Assembly: GCF_013870525.1 (NCBI RefSeq)
Contig: NZ_JACBXD010000022.1
Coordinates: forward strand, 1-64,000
Direction: 5' to 3'
From: Amycolatopsis pittospori
GTDB taxonomy: Bacteria; Actinomycetota; Actinomycetes; Mycobacteriales; Pseudonocardiaceae
DNA length: 64,000 nucleotides
Made by a program: the position numbers and the translations under genes. This document shows, one piece after another, positions 1 to 12,053 of the stretch. The notes under the pieces were generated by a model. It was not told where the DNA came from. It was given only the letters and a program-made list of their open reading frames with translations, and searched no databases. Within the stretch, counting starts at the first letter, position 1. Each line of letters starts with the position of its first letter.

Positions 1-1196
1 TTCTGGTCAGCAGGCGCGGCCCGGCCGCGCCGGGCGCGGCGGAACTGGCGGCGGAGCTGGAAGCACTGGGCGCCACGGTGTCGGTCGTCGCCTGCGACGT
101 CGCCGATCGTGACGCCCTCGCGAACCTGCTCACCACGGCGGGGGAGCGGTATCCGCTCACCGCCGTGGTGCACACGGCCGGTGTGGTCGCCGACGGCGTA
201 CTCGACTCCCTGACCCCGGACCGCATCCAGGAGGTCATGCGGCCCAAGGTGGACGCCGCGAGGAACCTGCACGAGCTGACCTGTCATCTGGAGCTGGACG
301 CGTTCGTCCTGTACTCGGCGATGGCCGGGGCGGTCGGCAGCCCGGGGCAGGGTAACTACGCCGCCGCGAACTCGTACCTCGACGCACTCGCCGAGCACCG
401 CCGGGCCGAAGGGCTGACCGCACTGTCGGTCTCCTGGGGCTGGTGGGAGGGCGAGGGGATGGCCCAGCTCGAAGGGGTGGACGAAAGCCGCCTGCGCCGC
501 AACGGCGTGCGGCCGATGGCGCCCGAACGAGCGGTCGCCGAACTGGTCCGTGCAGTTCCCGGTACCGGGCCGACCCTGTTGGTGTCCAATGTGGACTGGG
601 CGGGTTTCGTGCCCGCCTTCACCACCACCCGGCCCAGTCCATTGCTGGACATGCTGGCGGTCGCCGGCTGGGCGGCCGGTCCGGAACGAGCTGTGACCGA
701 GACGGGACCGGCGTTGCCGGAGCACCTGGCGGCGGCTCCGGCGGCGGAGCGGACGAGGATCCTGCTGGATCTGGTCCGCGCACATGTCGCGGACGTACTC
801 GGCCACGACTCCCGTGACACGGTCGAGGTCACCAGGGGCTTCCTGGAACTGGGCTTCGACTCGCTGACCGCGGTGGAGCTGCGCAACCAGCTCGCCGCCC
901 GCACCGGGCTCCGCCTGCCGCCGACGCTGATCTTCGATCACCCCAGCCCGGTCGCTCTCGCGGACTGGCTGCTCACGGAGCTGGCGGGCGAGCAGGGGGA
1001 GATCGACCCCCGCGAGGCGCGGGTGCGCGCGATCCTCGCCGCCATCCCGTTGGAACGACTGGAGGAGGCCGGGCTGCTCAACGATCTGCTCGCACTGGAC
1101 GGCGGCGGCGCGGCCGTACCGGACGGCGTGGAGCTGATCGACGAAATGGATGTCACGAGCCTGGTGCGCATGGCCCGGGAAACCCTCGACTCTTGA
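1..1196 (+). CDS. Type I modular PKS, C-terminal fragment (KR-ACP-docking)
   Basis: Open at the 5' edge; the reading frame runs from position 3 and gives 397 visible residues. Visible residues 1-190 are the C-terminal part of a ketoreductase, with an HTAGVVADG stretch typical of B-type KRs and the YxxxN pair (Tyr119). The usual FSS triplet before it reads YSA, so the catalytic Ser position is Ala. An ACP follows with the GFDSL phosphopantetheine site (Ser287), then about 60 residues of C-terminal docking domain ending in a [12 protein letters not shown] helix. The stop is directly followed by the next PKS gene, so this is the upstream assembly-line protein that hands its chain to the 1208-6763 protein. 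KR activity is doubtful because of the missing Ser. Confidence 0.95.
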   Translation, partial: LVSRRGPAAPGAAELAAELEALGATVSVVACDVADRDALANLLTTAGERYPLTAVVHTAGVVADGVLDSLTPDRIQEVMRPKVDAARNLHELTCHLELDAFVLYSAMAGAVGSPGQGNYAAANSYLDALAEHRRAEGLTALSVSWGWWEGEGMAQLEGVDESRLRRNGVRPMAPERAVAELVRAVPGTGPTLLVSNVDWAGFVPAFTTTRPSPLLDMLAVAGWAAGPERAVTETGPALPEHLAAAPAAERTRILLDLVRAHVADVLGHDSRDTVEVTRGFLELGFDSLTAVELRNQLAARTGLRLPPTLIFDHPSPVALADWLLTELAGEQGEIDPREARVRAILAAIPLERLEEAGLLNDLLALDGGGAAVPDGVELIDEMDVTSLVRMARETLDS

Positions 1197-1207
1197 CGGA
1201 GCGAACT

Positions 1208-4200
1208 GTGTCGGACAGTACGAACACGTCCCAGGCCGAAGTCGTCGGCGCCTTGCGGGACTCGCTGAAGGAAGTCAGCCGTCTCCGGCGGCAGAACCGG
1301 CAGCTGGCCGCCGAGGCCCGCGAGCCGATCGCCATCGTGGGCATGGGCTGCCGGTTCCCCGGCGGCGCGAACTCGCCGGAACGGCTGTGGGAACTGCTCG
1401 CCGAGGGCCGGGACGCGCTGTCCGGGTTCCCCGCCGACCGTGGCTGGGATCTGGAGAACCTGTACCACCCCGACCCCGACCACCCCGGCACCTCCTACGT
1501 CCGCGACGGCGGTTTCCTGCACGACGCCGGACAGTTCGACGCGGAGTTCTTCGGGATTTCGCCGCGGGAAGCACTGGCGATGGACCCGCAGCACCGCCTG
1601 CTGCTGGAGGTCGGCTGGGAGACCATCGAACGCTCCGGCATCGACCCGGCGTCCCTGCGCGGCAGTCGGACCGGGGTGTTCGTCGGCACCAACGGGCGGG
1701 ACTACCCGATGCTGCTGCTGGACGCGCCGGAAGAGCTCGAAGGACATATCGGCATCGGCAACGCGGCCAGCGTCGCCTCCGGGCGGATCTCCTACGAACT
1801 GGGCCTGGAAGGTCCCACGGTCACCGTGGACACCGCGTGCTCGTCCTCTTTGGTCGCCCTGCATCTGGCCATGCAAGCGTTGCGGGGCAAGGAATGCTCA
1901 CTGGCGCTGGTCACCGGTGTCTCGCTGATGACGACACCGGAGGGGTTCATCGGCTTCAGCCGTCAACGCGGACTCGCCGCCGACGGCCGGTGCAAACCCT
2001 TCGCCGCCGCGGCCGACGGCACCGGCTGGGGCGAGGGCGTCGGCGCGGTCGTGGTCGAGCGGCTGTCCGACGCGGTCCGGAACGGACGCCGGGTGCTGGC
2101 CGTATTACGTGGATCCGCGGTCAACTCCGACGGCGCCAGCAGCGGCCTGACAGCGCCGAACGGACCTTCGCAGGAGCGGGTGATCCGGCAGGCGCTGGCG
2201 AGCGCGAGGCTGTCTCCCGCCGAGGTGGACGTCGTCGAGGCGCACGGTACGGGTACCACTCTCGGTGACCCGATCGAGGCGCAGGCGCTGCTCGCGACCT
2301 ACGGCCAGGATCGGGAAACCCCGCTGCTACTGGGGTCGATCAAGTCGAATATCGGGCACACCCAGGCCGCCGCCGGGATGGCCGGGGTGATCAAGATGGT
2401 CGAGGCACTGCGGCGTGGCACGCTTCCGCGCACGCTGCACATCGACGCCCCGACACCCGAGGTGGACTGGGCGGCGGGCTCGGTGGAGCTGCTGACCGAA
2501 CAGACGCCGTGGCCGGAGCTGGACCGCCCGCGCCGCGCCGGGGTCTCCTCGTTCGGAGTCAGCGGCACGAACGCCCACGTGATTCTCGAAGAGGCACCGG
2601 CCGCGGTGGAACCGCCGCCGGCCTCGGTCACCGGCCCGGTGCCCCTCGCGCTGGCCGGCCGGACCGAGGCCGCCCTGCGTGACCAGGCGCGGCGGCTGCT
2701 GGAGCTAGTGTCGCGTGACCCTGCTTGTCTTACGCCGCTGCGGCCCACGGCGGACGCAAGACAAAGGGATCACGCGACACTAGAGGAGGACCTGAACCCG
2801 GCCGACCTCGGAAGGTCGCTGGTGACCACCCGCACCGCGTTCGAGGAGCGTGCGGTGCTCGTCGGCGAGACCGTGGCCGACCTTCGCGGCGCGCTGCTGT
2901 CCTTGGCCGACGGCCTGCCGGACGCCGCGGTGGTCAAGGGCCGGGTTTCGCGGGGCGGTCACCGGCCGGTGTTCGTCTTCCCCGGACAGGGCTCGCAGTG
3001 GCCGGGTATGGCGCTGGAGCTGATCGAGACCACGCCGGTGTTCGCCGAGTCGATGGCCGACTGCGCCAGGGCCATCGAATCCTTTGTGGACTGGAAAGTG
3101 GCCGAACGGTTGCGCGCACCGGACTTCGACCGGGTCGACGTGGTGCAGCCGTTGTTGTTCGCGGTGCTGGTCTCGCTGGCGAAGCTGTGGCGTCACCACG
3201 GTGTCGAACCGGCCGCCGTCGTCGGGCACTCGCAAGGCGAGATCGCCGCGGCCTGTGTCGCGGGCGCGCTGTCCCTGGAGGACGCCGCTCGGGTGGTCAC
3301 CCTGCGCTCGCGGCTCATCGGCGCCGAGCTCGCCGGGTACGGCGGCATGGTCTCGGTGGCCGCTCCCGCCGAGGAGGTCCGGAACAGGATCGAGCGCTGG
3401 GACGGCCGGATCTCCGTCGCCGCCGTCAACGGCTCGAACTCCACGGTCGTCTCGGGTGAACCGGCCGCGCTGGCCGAACTGATCGCCGAGGCCAGGGCGG
3501 ACAAGGTCCGGGCGAAGGCCGTTCCCGTGGACTACGCCTCGCACTCGGTCCAGGTGGAACGGATCCGGACGTCGCTGATCGAGGTGCTCGCCGGGATCGA
3601 ACCGTGCGAGTCGGAGGTGCCCTTCTTCTCCACGGTGACCGGGGACTGGCTGGACACCACCACCATGAACCCCGAGTACTGGTACCGGAACCTGCGTCAG
3701 ACCGTCGAGTTCGACACGGCGGTCCGGAGCCTGGCCGAAGCGGGCTACGGCACTTTCGTCGAGACAAGCCCGCATCCCGTGCTCACCATGGCCGTCGAGG
3801 AGACCCTCGGCGAGGGAGTGGTGCTCGGCTCGCTCCGGCGTGACGACGGTGGCCTCCGGCGCTTCCTGCTTTCCCTCGGCGAAGCGTATGTCAACGGCCT
3901 GCCGGTCGAGTTCTCCTCCGCGTTCGGCGACTCGACGCGGACGCTCGATCTACCCACCTACCCGTTCCAGCACAGGCGTTTCTGGCCGGAACCCTGGCAC
4001 GCGGGGAGCGGCGACCCCGCGGGGCTGGGGCTGCGCTCCGCCGCGCATCCCTTGCTGGGCGCGGCGGTCCGCCTCGCCGAGCGCGCCGGAGCGGTGTTCA
4101 CCGGACGTCTCTCGCTGGGCACCCACCCGTGGCTGGCCGACCACTCCGTGCTCGACACGGTGATCGCGCCGGGTTCGCTGTTCGCGGAGCTGGCCTTGCA

Positions 4201-6763
4201 TGCCGGGGCCGAGCTGGGTGCCCGCACCCTGGAGGAACTGACCCTCGAAGCGCCACTGGTGTTCACGGAGGACTCCGCTTTCCATGTCCAGGTGATCGTC
4301 GACGACGGCGGCGTGAGCATCCACTCCCGCCCCGCCGACGCCGAGGCGGACGAGCCGTGGGTCCGGCATGCCGGCGGAATTCTGGGTTCTGAACAGGAAA
4401 CGGCCGCCGGGTTCGCCGCCGAGTGGCCGCCTCCGGGAGCCGAACCGCTGCCCGCCGCCGAGTTGTATCCGCGGCTCGCCGCGTCGGGCATCGACTACGG
4501 ACCTTCCTTCCGTGGCCTGAGAGCCGCTTGGCAGCGGGAGAACGAGATCTTCGCCGAGATCCGCTTGCCGGAGGACGTCTCGGCGGACCGGTACGGCGTA
4601 CATCCAGCGCTGCTGGACGCGGCCCTGCACGGAATGGGGCTGGGCTCGGTGTTCGCCGGCCCCGACGAGGATTCCCAGGGCTCGGTCGCCTTCGCCTGGA
4701 CCGGGGTGACCCTGCACTCGGCGGGCGCGTCCTCGGTCCGGGTGCGGCTGACTCCGGCCGGGACCGACGCGGTGTCGGTGGAAGTCGCCGACGAAGCGGG
4801 CAAGCCGGTCGCTTCGGTGGCCTCGCTGGTGATGCGCCCGGTGACGGCGGCGCAGCTCGGCGACACCGGAAGGCTGCCCCGCAACTCGCTGTTCGCCGTG
4901 GACTGGACGGAACTGCCCGCCTTGCCCGCCGAACCTTGGCGTCTCGCGTTGGTGGGCGCGGACGAATGGGGCTGGGGCGACTGGCTCGAACTCGGGGCCC
5001 ACACCGGGAGTTTCGCGTCGATGCCCGAGCTCGCCCACGCGCTCGAATGGGGTGCTTCGCCGCCGGACATCGTGGTGCTGCCCGTTCCCGGCCTGTCGGG
5101 GGAGACGACGGCCGCGATGCGCGACGTCCTGGCCGGGGTGCTCGCCGCGCTTCGCCGGTGGCTGACCGACGAGCGGCTGGCCGACACCCGGCTCGCCGTG
5201 GTGACCCGCCGGGCGGTGACCACCGACGGCGCCGATCTCGACCTGAGCGCGTCGCCGGTCTGGGGCCTGGTCCGCAGCGCGCAATCCGAACACCCGGACC
5301 GGATCGTCCTGGTGGACATCGACGACGAGAACGCCGCCGTCGGCGTGCTGCCGTCGGTGTTCGACACCGGAGAACCGCAGGTCGCCGTGCGGGCGGGGAA
5401 GCTGCTCGCGCCGAGGCTGGTCAAGGTCGGCCCGCCCGCGGGCTCCGGATTCGGCTTCGCCGAGAACGGTACGGTGCTGATCACCGGCGCGTCCGGCGGC
5501 CTCGGCAGGCTGGTCGCGAAGCACCTGGTGGAGCGGCACGGGGTGCGGAACCTCGTGCTGCTGTCTCGCCGGGGGATCGAGGCCGCGGGCGCCGCCGAGC
5601 AGGCCGCCGAGCTTCGGGAGCTGGGTGCGGAGGTCCGGTATGCGGCCTGCGACGTCGCCGACGCTGACGGACTCGCCGAAGTACTCGCCGCCATTCCCGC
5701 CGCGCATCCGCTGACCGGCGTCGTGCACACGGCCGGTGTCGTGGACGACGCCGTGGTGGACCAGCTCACCGACGAGCAGATCGCGCGGGTGCTGCTGCCG
5801 AAGGCGCGGGGAGCCTGGCTGCTGCACGAGCTGACCAAGGAGCTCGACCTGGCCGCGTTCGTGCTCTTCTCCTCCGGTGCGACCACTTTCGGCGGTCCGG
5901 GGCAGGGTGGGTACGCGGCTGCCAACGCCTTTCTCGACGCGCTCGCCTCGTATCGGCGTACGCGGGGTCTCGCCGCGGTTTCCCTCGCCTGGGGAATGTG
6001 GGACGAGGACCGCGGCATGGGCAGCAGGCTGGGGGAGGCCGCGCTCGCACGCATGGCCCGCAACGGCTCACTGCCGCTCTCGGTCGACGACGGTCTCGCG
6101 TTGCTCGACGCCACCCACGGTCTCGAGCAGGCGAACCTGGTGCCGGTCCGGCTGGACCTGGCTGTGCTGCGGGCGCAGGCGGGCACCTTGCCCACCTTGT
6201 TCGCCGAGCTGATTCCCCCCGCCACCACGGATCCGGCCGCCGACGAGGGCTCGCTGGCGCAGCGTCTGGCCGGGATGACCGAGCCGGAGCGGGAACGCGC
6301 GCTCCTGGACCTGGTGCGCCTCCACGCGGCCGCGGTGCTGGGGCACTCCTCCGCCGCGGCGGTCGACCCCCAGCGTCCGTTCCTGGAGATGGGGTTCGAC
6401 TCGCTGACCGCGGTCGAACTGCGTAACCGGATGGTCCGGGCCAGCGGCGAGAAACTGCGCACCACGCTGGTCTTCGACTTCCCGACCCCGGTACGGCTGG
6501 CCGCGCACCTGCGGGAGCGGTTCGCTCTCACCGAGCCCGTCCCGGTGTCGCCGGCGGACCAGGTACTGGCCGGACTGAACGAGATCGGCGAAGCACTGCC
6601 CGCCATCGTGTCCGATGTGGACGATCGCGACCGGATCGCCGCGCTGCTGCGCGCGTTGCTGGCCTCCTGCGGGGAACCTGCCGATGATCTCGACTCCGCG
6701 ACGGACGAGGAACTGTTCGCGCTGGTCGACGACGAGTCCGAGCGAGGAGTGGACATCACGTGA
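1208..6763 (+). CDS. Type I PKS, one module: KS-AT-DH-KR-ACP
   Basis: 1851 aa. I chose the GTG at 1208 because a GGAG lies 6 nt upstream; the frame is also open to a TTG at 1193 overlapping the previous stop. An N-terminal docking coiled coil (residues 1-36) is followed by KS (Cys211 in DTACSSS, HGTGT and NIGHT histidine motifs). The AT has GHSQGE (Ser675) and YASH at 776-779, the methylmalonyl signature. The DH has His979 but reads [10 protein letters not shown], with Asp where HxxxGxxxxP has Gly; its LLDAALH motif is intact. The KR has the Ser-Tyr1569-Asn set and VDD (B-type), and the ACP has Ser1732. A C-terminal docking tail carries DEELFALVD. Predicted to add a methylmalonyl unit and leave an alkene if the DH works, otherwise an alcohol. 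A palindromic insertion interrupts the KS-AT linker in frame. Confidence 0.96.
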   Translation: MSDSTNTSQAEVVGALRDSLKEVSRLRRQNRQLAAEAREPIAIVGMGCRFPGGANSPERLWELLAEGRDALSGFPADRGWDLENLYHPDPDHPGTSYVRDGGFLHDAGQFDAEFFGISPREALAMDPQHRLLLEVGWETIERSGIDPASLRGSRTGVFVGTNGRDYPMLLLDAPEELEGHIGIGNAASVASGRISYELGLEGPTVTVDTACSSSLVALHLAMQALRGKECSLALVTGVSLMTTPEGFIGFSRQRGLAADGRCKPFAAAADGTGWGEGVGAVVVERLSDAVRNGRRVLAVLRGSAVNSDGASSGLTAPNGPSQERVIRQALASARLSPAEVDVVEAHGTGTTLGDPIEAQALLATYGQDRETPLLLGSIKSNIGHTQAAAGMAGVIKMVEALRRGTLPRTLHIDAPTPEVDWAAGSVELLTEQTPWPELDRPRRAGVSSFGVSGTNAHVILEEAPAAVEPPPASVTGPVPLALAGRTEAALRDQARRLLELVSRDPACLTPLRPTADARQRDHATLEEDLNPADLGRSLVTTRTAFEERAVLVGETVADLRGALLSLADGLPDAAVVKGRVSRGGHRPVFVFPGQGSQWPGMALELIETTPVFAESMADCARAIESFVDWKVAERLRAPDFDRVDVVQPLLFAVLVSLAKLWRHHGVEPAAVVGHSQGEIAAACVAGALSLEDAARVVTLRSRLIGAELAGYGGMVSVAAPAEEVRNRIERWDGRISVAAVNGSNSTVVSGEPAALAELIAEARADKVRAKAVPVDYASHSVQVERIRTSLIEVLAGIEPCESEVPFFSTVTGDWLDTTTMNPEYWYRNLRQTVEFDTAVRSLAEAGYGTFVETSPHPVLTMAVEETLGEGVVLGSLRRDDGGLRRFLLSLGEAYVNGLPVEFSSAFGDSTRTLDLPTYPFQHRRFWPEPWHAGSGDPAGLGLRSAAHPLLGAAVRLAERAGAVFTGRLSLGTHPWLADHSVLDTVIAPGSLFAELALHAGAELGARTLEELTLEAPLVFTEDSAFHVQVIVDDGGVSIHSRPADAEADEPWVRHAGGILGSEQETAAGFAAEWPPPGAEPLPAAELYPRLAASGIDYGPSFRGLRAAWQRENEIFAEIRLPEDVSADRYGVHPALLDAALHGMGLGSVFAGPDEDSQGSVAFAWTGVTLHSAGASSVRVRLTPAGTDAVSVEVADEAGKPVASVASLVMRPVTAAQLGDTGRLPRNSLFAVDWTELPALPAEPWRLALVGADEWGWGDWLELGAHTGSFASMPELAHALEWGASPPDIVVLPVPGLSGETTAAMRDVLAGVLAALRRWLTDERLADTRLAVVTRRAVTTDGADLDLSASPVWGLVRSAQSEHPDRIVLVDIDDENAAVGVLPSVFDTGEPQVAVRAGKLLAPRLVKVGPPAGSGFGFAENGTVLITGASGGLGRLVAKHLVERHGVRNLVLLSRRGIEAAGAAEQAAELRELGAEVRYAACDVADADGLAEVLAAIPAAHPLTGVVHTAGVVDDAVVDQLTDEQIARVLLPKARGAWLLHELTKELDLAAFVLFSSGATTFGGPGQGGYAAANAFLDALASYRRTRGLAAVSLAWGMWDEDRGMGSRLGEAALARMARNGSLPLSVDDGLALLDATHGLEQANLVPVRLDLAVLRAQAGTLPTLFAELIPPATTDPAADEGSLAQRLAGMTEPERERALLDLVRLHAAAVLGHSSAAAVDPQRPFLEMGFDSLTAVELRNRMVRASGEKLRTTLVFDFPTPVRLAAHLRERFALTEPVPVSPADQVLAGLNEIGEALPAIVSDVDDRDRIAALLRALLASCGEPADDLDSATDEELFALVDDESERGVDIT
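2706..2782. mobile_element. MITE-like palindromic element inserted in frame in the PKS gene
   Basis: A 73-bp palindrome (2708-2780) sits between two TA dinucleotides (2706-2707 and 2781-2782). Its tips are a perfect 11-bp inverted repeat, GTGTCGCGTGA against TCACGCGACAC. The arms continue imperfectly inward (CCCTgcTTGTCTT against AAGACAAAGGG). Element plus one TA is 75 bp, exactly 25 codons, so the PKS frame is preserved. Removing it restores a normal linker, [16 protein letters not shown] target duplication is typical of IS630/Tc1-mariner transposition; assigning that family is inference, since no transposase is present. It could also be another class of dispersed palindrome. Confidence 0.75.
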
Positions 6764-9700
6764 CCGAGGACGGCAAACTCCGCGACTATCTGAAGCGGGC
6801 GATCAGCGACGCCCGTGACGCCAAGGCACGGTTGCGCGAGGTGACCGAGGCGGCGCACGAGCCGATCGCCATCGTGGGGATGGCCTGCCGGTTCCCCGGC
6901 GGGGTGTCCTCGCCCGACGACCTGTGGCGCATGGTGTCGACCGGACGGGACGGCGTCTCCGGCTTTCCCGCCGACCGCGGCTGGGACGTCGCCGGGTTGT
7001 TCGACCCCGACCCAGACAATCCCGGCACCGCGTATGTCACCGAGGGCGGCTTCCTGCACGAGGCGGGCCTGTTCGACCCGGCCTTCTTCGGCATCTCACC
7101 GCGTGAGGCGCTGGCGATGGACCCGCAGCAACGGCTCCTGCTGGAGACGTCGTGGGAGGCGTTCGAGCGGGCCGGGATCGACCCGTCGTCCTTGCCGGGC
7201 AGCAGAACCGGGGTGTTCGCCGGGATCAGCGGGATGGACTACAGCGCCGCGCTGGCGAAGACGGCGAAGGGCCGTGACGGCACGCTCGCGATGAGCACCG
7301 GCGGCAGCCTGGTGTCCGGCCGGGTCGCCTACACCCTGGGGCTGGAGGGGCCGGCGGTCACCGTCGACACCGCGTGCTCGTCCTCGTTGGTGGCACTGCA
7401 TCTCGCCGCGCAGGCCCTGCGCGCGGGCGAATGCTCGCTCGCGCTGGCGGGCGGTGTCACGGTGATGTCGGTGCCCGATCCGTTCGTCACCTTCAGCCGT
7501 CAGCGCGGGCTCGCCGCCGACGGCCGGTGCAAGGCGTTCGCCGAGGCGGCCGACGGTTTCAGCCTCGCCGAAGGGGTCGGCGTGCTGGTGGTGGCGCGGC
7601 TTTCGGTGGCGAGGGAACGCGGATACCGGGTGCTCGCCGTCTTGCGGGGCTCCGCGGTCAACCAGGACGGGGCGAGCAGCGGGTTCGCCGCTCCCCACGG
7701 TCCTTCCCAGGAGAAGGTGATCCTCCAGGCGCTGGCGAGCGCCAGGCTCCGGCCGTCCGAAGTGGACGTCGTGGAGGCGCATGGCACGGGAACCTCGCTG
7801 GGCGACCCGATCGAGGCCCACGCGCTGCTGGCCACCTACGGCCAGGACCGGGAGCATCCGCTGCTGCTCGGTTCGGTCAAGTCGAACATCGCCCATACGC
7901 AGGCGGCCGCCGGGGTGGCCGGGGTGATCAAGATGGTGGAGGCGATCCGCCACGGCGTACTGCCGCCGACCCTGCACGTGGACACGCCGTCGTCGAAGGT
8001 GGACTGGAGTCTGGGCGCGGTCGAGGTGCTGACCGAGGCCAAGCCGTGGCCGGTGCCGGACCGGCCGCGTCGCGCCGGGGTGTCCTCGTTCGGGATCAGC
8101 GGCACCAACGCGCACGTCATTCTCGAACAGGTGCCGGCCGAATCCGCCGAAGTCCCAGCGGTGCGGTTTTCGGTGGTGCCGTGGGTGCTCTCCGCCCGGT
8201 CCGCCGAGGCGCTGCGCGCTCAGGCTCATCGCCTGGTGTCCTATGTGGACGCGAATCCCGAGGCGCGGATCGACGAGGTCGGTGTTTCCCTCGCCGCCCG
8301 CACGTCGTTCGAAGAGCGCGCGGTCGTCGTCGGAACCGGGCCGGCGGAGCTGAGGGAAGGGCTCGTCTCGATCGCCTCCGGCAACACCGCGGCGGGAGTC
8401 GTGCTGGGTACGGCGTCCGCTGAGGACCGGGTGGTGTTCGTGTTCCCCGGTCAGGGTTCGCAGTGGGCCGGGATGGCCGTCTCGCTGCTGGAAAGTTCGC
8501 CTGTGTTCGCCGCCCACTTCGCCGACTGCGCCGCGGCGCTGGAGGCCCACGTGGACTTCTCCGTGACAGACGTGCTTCGTGGTGAGTCAGGAGCGCCGAC
8601 CCTGGACCGCGTCGATGTCGTCCAGCCGGTGTTGTTCGCGGTGCTGGTCTCACTGGCCGGGCTTTGGCGTTCGCACGGTGTTGAGCCCGCCGCGGTGGTC
8701 GGCCACTCGCAGGGCGAGATCGCCGCCGCGTATGTCTCGGGCGCGCTGTCCCTCGCCGACGCCGCGAGTGTGGTCGCCCTGCGGTCGAAGCTGATCGCCG
8801 AGGTGCTCGCCGGGCACGGCGGCATGGTCTCGATCGCCTTGCCCGCCGAAAAGGTGGCCGTGCGGATCAAGGACCGGGGCAGCCTGTCGATCGCCGCGGT
8901 GAACAGCCCGGACTCCGTCGTGATGTCCGGCGACCCCGTCGCGCTGGCCGAGCTGGTGGCCGATTGCACCACCGAGGGCGTGCGGGCGAAGAAGATCCCG
9001 GTGGACTACGCCTCGCATTCCGCGCATGTGGAGCGCATCAAGGACCGGCTGCTCGACGCACTCGCCCATCTCACCCCGGTCCGCGGCAAGATCCCGTTCT
9101 TCTCGACGGTGACAGGGGACTGGTTCGACACCTCGGGCCTGGACGCCACCTACTGGTACACGAACCTCCGCGAGCGGGTGCGTTTCGACGTCGCCGTGGG
9201 CGGACTGGCCGCGCAGGGCCACGGGATCTTCCTGGAGACCAGTCCGCATCCGGTCCTCACCACGGCCGTGCAGGAGAGCTCGGACACGGCGATCGCGCTC
9301 GGCACCCTGCGTCGCGACGACGGCGGGCTGGACCGTTTCCTGCTTTCCGTCGGTGAACTGCACACGCGCGGGATCTCGCCGGACTGGTCGACCGTGTTCC
9401 CCGCGAGCGTGCCGGTGGAGCTGCCCACCTATGCCTTCCAGCACAAGCGGTACTGGCCCGAACCGGAGCCGGGCGGCGCCGGCGATCTCGGCGCGGTCGG
9501 GCTCGGTCTCGCCGGGCATCCGCTGCTGGACGCGGTGGTCGAACTCCCGGACGGGTTCCTGCTGACGGGACTGCTTTCGCTGCGGACGCATCCGTGGCTG
9601 GCCGACCACTCGGTGCTGGACACGGTGATCCTGCCGGGAACGGCGTTCGTCGAGCTGGCCTTGCGGGCGGGGGCCGAAGCCGGCCTCGGCCGGATCGAGG

Positions 9701-12024
9701 AGCTGACTCTGGAGACCCCGCTGACGCTGCCCGAGGACGGGCCGGTCCAGCTGCGGGTGCTGGTGGGTGCCGAGGAAGCGGGGCGGCGGGAGGTGACCGT
9801 CCACTCGCGACGCGACGACGAGCCGTGGACGCGGCACGCCACCGGCACACTGACCGAAGCCGCTCTGTCCACCATGGACACCAAGATCCCGGAGTGGCCG
9901 CCCGCCGGCGCGACGGCGCTCGCGGTGGACGAGATCTACCCGCGCCTGGAAGAAGCAGGGATCGGCTACGGCCCCCTGTTCACCGGTCTGCGGTCGGCTT
10001 GGCGGACCGAGGACGCCGTGTTCGCCGAAGTCGGGCTGTCCGAGGAAGCCGAAACCGGTCGGTTCGGCATTCACCCGGCGCTGCTCGACTCGGCGTTGCA
10101 TCCGGCCGATCCGGTCCTGGAACGGGACGGCGACGACGCGCGGTTGCCGTTCAGCTGGAGCGGGGTGACCCTGCACGCGAACGGCGCCTCGACTCTGCGG
10201 GTCCGGATCGCCTCCGGTGGCGAGGACACGCTTTCGCTGACCGCGTTCGACGAATCCGGCGCACCGGTGATCTCCGTGGACTCGCTGGTCCTGCGCCCGG
10301 TGTCGCGAAGCCTGTTTTCCGACCAGCGACGAAACCCGCTGTACCGGGTGGACTGGACACCGGTGACCCCGGTGAACACGATGGCCGGAACGCCAGGGGT
10401 CATCGTGGAGTGCCCGGTGGCCGACTCGGTCGGCGAAACGCTCGGCCAGGTGCTCGGCCTGCTTCAGTCCTGGTTGCGGGAGGACGCGCCACTGGTCTTG
10501 GTGACCGACGGCGCGGTCGCGGTCGGCGACGAGCCCGCGCCGAGGAATCCGGCGCAGGCCGCCGTCTGGGGCCTGGTCCGGAGCGCTCAGTCGGAGCATC
10601 CCGGCCGGTTCGTCCTCGTCGACACCGCGACGCCGGAGTCGGTGCCGTTCGTGCCGGACGAACCGCAGCTGGCCGTCCGCGGTGGTCGGCTCTTCGTGCC
10701 CCGGCTCGCGAAAACGGTGCTCCCGGCGACCGGGGAGACGGTGTTCGCGGCCGGTGGGACGGTGTTGATCACCGGTGGCTCCGGCACGCTCGCCGGCCTT
10801 CTCGCCCGGCATCTGGTGACCACGCACGGCGTCGAGCGCCTGATACTGGCCAGCCGCAGCGGACGGCTCCCGGAAGCCCTGAACGGCGTCGAGAACGCCG
10901 AGATCACCGCGGTCGCCTGTGACGTGGCCGATCGGGACGCTCTCGCCGCGGCGCTGGACGCGATCCCCGACGGGCATCCGCTGACCGGGGTGGTGCACAC
11001 CGCGGGCGTGGTCGACGACGGGGTGATCGAGTCGCTGACCGCCGACCGGTTCGAGCGGGTGCTCGGGCCGAAACTGGACGGTGCCCGCAACCTGCACGAG
11101 CTGACCGCGGGGCTGGACCTGGCCGCGTTCGTGCTCTTTTCTTCCGGTGCGACCACGTTCGGGGCACCAGGGCAGGGAAACTATGCCGCCGCCAACGCCG
11201 GCCTCGACGCGCTGGCGCAGCAACGCAAGGCGGACGGGCTCCCCGCCGTGTCCCTCGCCTGGGGGCTCTGGGCCGAACGCAGCGGGCTCACCGGCGATCT
11301 CACCGACTCCGACCTCGCCAGGATGGCGCGCAGCGGTTCCGCTCCGATGTCCACAGAGGACGCACTGGCCTTGTTCGATCGCTCACTGACCGCGGAGCCC
11401 GCCGTACTGGTGCCGATCCAGTTCGACTCCCGCGTGCTCCGGAAACAGGCGGAGGCCGGCACCCTTCCCGCGCTGCTGCGTGGTCTCGTCCGGCTCCCCG
11501 CCGCCTCCCGTTCCCAGGCCACCGAGGACATTTCGTGGGCGGAACTCCCGGCCGGCGACCGGGTGCGCAAACTGCTCGACCTCGTCCGGAAGCAGGCCGC
11601 CGACGTGCTCGGGCACGACGCTGAGGGGGAAGGCGCGGTCGGACCGGACCGGGCGTTCAAGGAGCTCGGTTTCGACTCGCTCACCTCGGTCGAACTGCGG
11701 AACCGGCTGAGCGCGGCCACCGGGCTCAGGCTGCGGGCCACCCTCGCCTTCGACCAGCCGACCGCGACCGCGCTGGCCGCGTACCTGTCCGACCAGTTCT
11801 CCGTAGACGAGGTCGGGGCCGCCGACGAGGTGCTGACGCAGCTCGACCGGATCGAGCTCCTGCTCACCGGACTGGACGACGGCGACCGCGGCCGGGTCAC
11901 CGCCCGGCTGCGGGCGCTGGCCGCCAGGAACGCGGGCGAACGGGAAGAGACCGCTAGCGACCGGCTGAGCTCGGCCAGCGACGACGAGATGTTCGCCTTC
12001 ATCGACCAAGAGCTCGGAATCTGA
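6760..12024 (+). CDS. Type I PKS, one module: KS-AT-DH-KR-ACP
   Basis: 1754 aa. The GTG start overlaps the previous stop (GTGA). The N-terminal docking helix reads [11 protein letters not shown]. Domains: KS (Cys206, HGTGT, NIAHT), AT (GHSQGE Ser650; YASH at 750-753, methylmalonyl type), DH (His950; [10 protein letters not shown] again has Asp for the Gly; LLDSALH; YGP present), KR (FSS, Tyr1475, Asn; VDD so B-type), ACP (Ser1640) and a C-terminal docking tail with DDEMFAFID. Length is normal for a single reducing module without ER. Its docking helix matches the class on the next protein, so it should sit between the 1208-6763 and 12054-18461 proteins in the line. Predicted product step: methylmalonyl extension followed by ketoreduction and probably dehydration. 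Confidence 0.96.
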   Translation: MTEDGKLRDYLKRAISDARDAKARLREVTEAAHEPIAIVGMACRFPGGVSSPDDLWRMVSTGRDGVSGFPADRGWDVAGLFDPDPDNPGTAYVTEGGFLHEAGLFDPAFFGISPREALAMDPQQRLLLETSWEAFERAGIDPSSLPGSRTGVFAGISGMDYSAALAKTAKGRDGTLAMSTGGSLVSGRVAYTLGLEGPAVTVDTACSSSLVALHLAAQALRAGECSLALAGGVTVMSVPDPFVTFSRQRGLAADGRCKAFAEAADGFSLAEGVGVLVVARLSVARERGYRVLAVLRGSAVNQDGASSGFAAPHGPSQEKVILQALASARLRPSEVDVVEAHGTGTSLGDPIEAHALLATYGQDREHPLLLGSVKSNIAHTQAAAGVAGVIKMVEAIRHGVLPPTLHVDTPSSKVDWSLGAVEVLTEAKPWPVPDRPRRAGVSSFGISGTNAHVILEQVPAESAEVPAVRFSVVPWVLSARSAEALRAQAHRLVSYVDANPEARIDEVGVSLAARTSFEERAVVVGTGPAELREGLVSIASGNTAAGVVLGTASAEDRVVFVFPGQGSQWAGMAVSLLESSPVFAAHFADCAAALEAHVDFSVTDVLRGESGAPTLDRVDVVQPVLFAVLVSLAGLWRSHGVEPAAVVGHSQGEIAAAYVSGALSLADAASVVALRSKLIAEVLAGHGGMVSIALPAEKVAVRIKDRGSLSIAAVNSPDSVVMSGDPVALAELVADCTTEGVRAKKIPVDYASHSAHVERIKDRLLDALAHLTPVRGKIPFFSTVTGDWFDTSGLDATYWYTNLRERVRFDVAVGGLAAQGHGIFLETSPHPVLTTAVQESSDTAIALGTLRRDDGGLDRFLLSVGELHTRGISPDWSTVFPASVPVELPTYAFQHKRYWPEPEPGGAGDLGAVGLGLAGHPLLDAVVELPDGFLLTGLLSLRTHPWLADHSVLDTVILPGTAFVELALRAGAEAGLGRIEELTLETPLTLPEDGPVQLRVLVGAEEAGRREVTVHSRRDDEPWTRHATGTLTEAALSTMDTKIPEWPPAGATALAVDEIYPRLEEAGIGYGPLFTGLRSAWRTEDAVFAEVGLSEEAETGRFGIHPALLDSALHPADPVLERDGDDARLPFSWSGVTLHANGASTLRVRIASGGEDTLSLTAFDESGAPVISVDSLVLRPVSRSLFSDQRRNPLYRVDWTPVTPVNTMAGTPGVIVECPVADSVGETLGQVLGLLQSWLREDAPLVLVTDGAVAVGDEPAPRNPAQAAVWGLVRSAQSEHPGRFVLVDTATPESVPFVPDEPQLAVRGGRLFVPRLAKTVLPATGETVFAAGGTVLITGGSGTLAGLLARHLVTTHGVERLILASRSGRLPEALNGVENAEITAVACDVADRDALAAALDAIPDGHPLTGVVHTAGVVDDGVIESLTADRFERVLGPKLDGARNLHELTAGLDLAAFVLFSSGATTFGAPGQGNYAAANAGLDALAQQRKADGLPAVSLAWGLWAERSGLTGDLTDSDLARMARSGSAPMSTEDALALFDRSLTAEPAVLVPIQFDSRVLRKQAEAGTLPALLRGLVRLPAASRSQATEDISWAELPAGDRVRKLLDLVRKQAADVLGHDAEGEGAVGPDRAFKELGFDSLTSVELRNRLSAATGLRLRATLAFDQPTATALAAYLSDQFSVDEVGAADEVLTQLDRIELLLTGLDDGDRGRVTARLRALAARNAGEREETASDRLSSASDDEMFAFIDQELGI

Positions 12025-12053
12025 TGCCGCAGCGCGAACCGAAGGGCACTGGA

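Noticed and set aside
3950..5827. Long minus-strand open frames inside the PKS genes (for example 625 and 854 codons)
   Set aside because: They mirror GC-rich PKS codons, show Arg/Gln/His-rich low-information sequence and no RBS or motif; the plus strand encodes clear KS/AT/KR domains.
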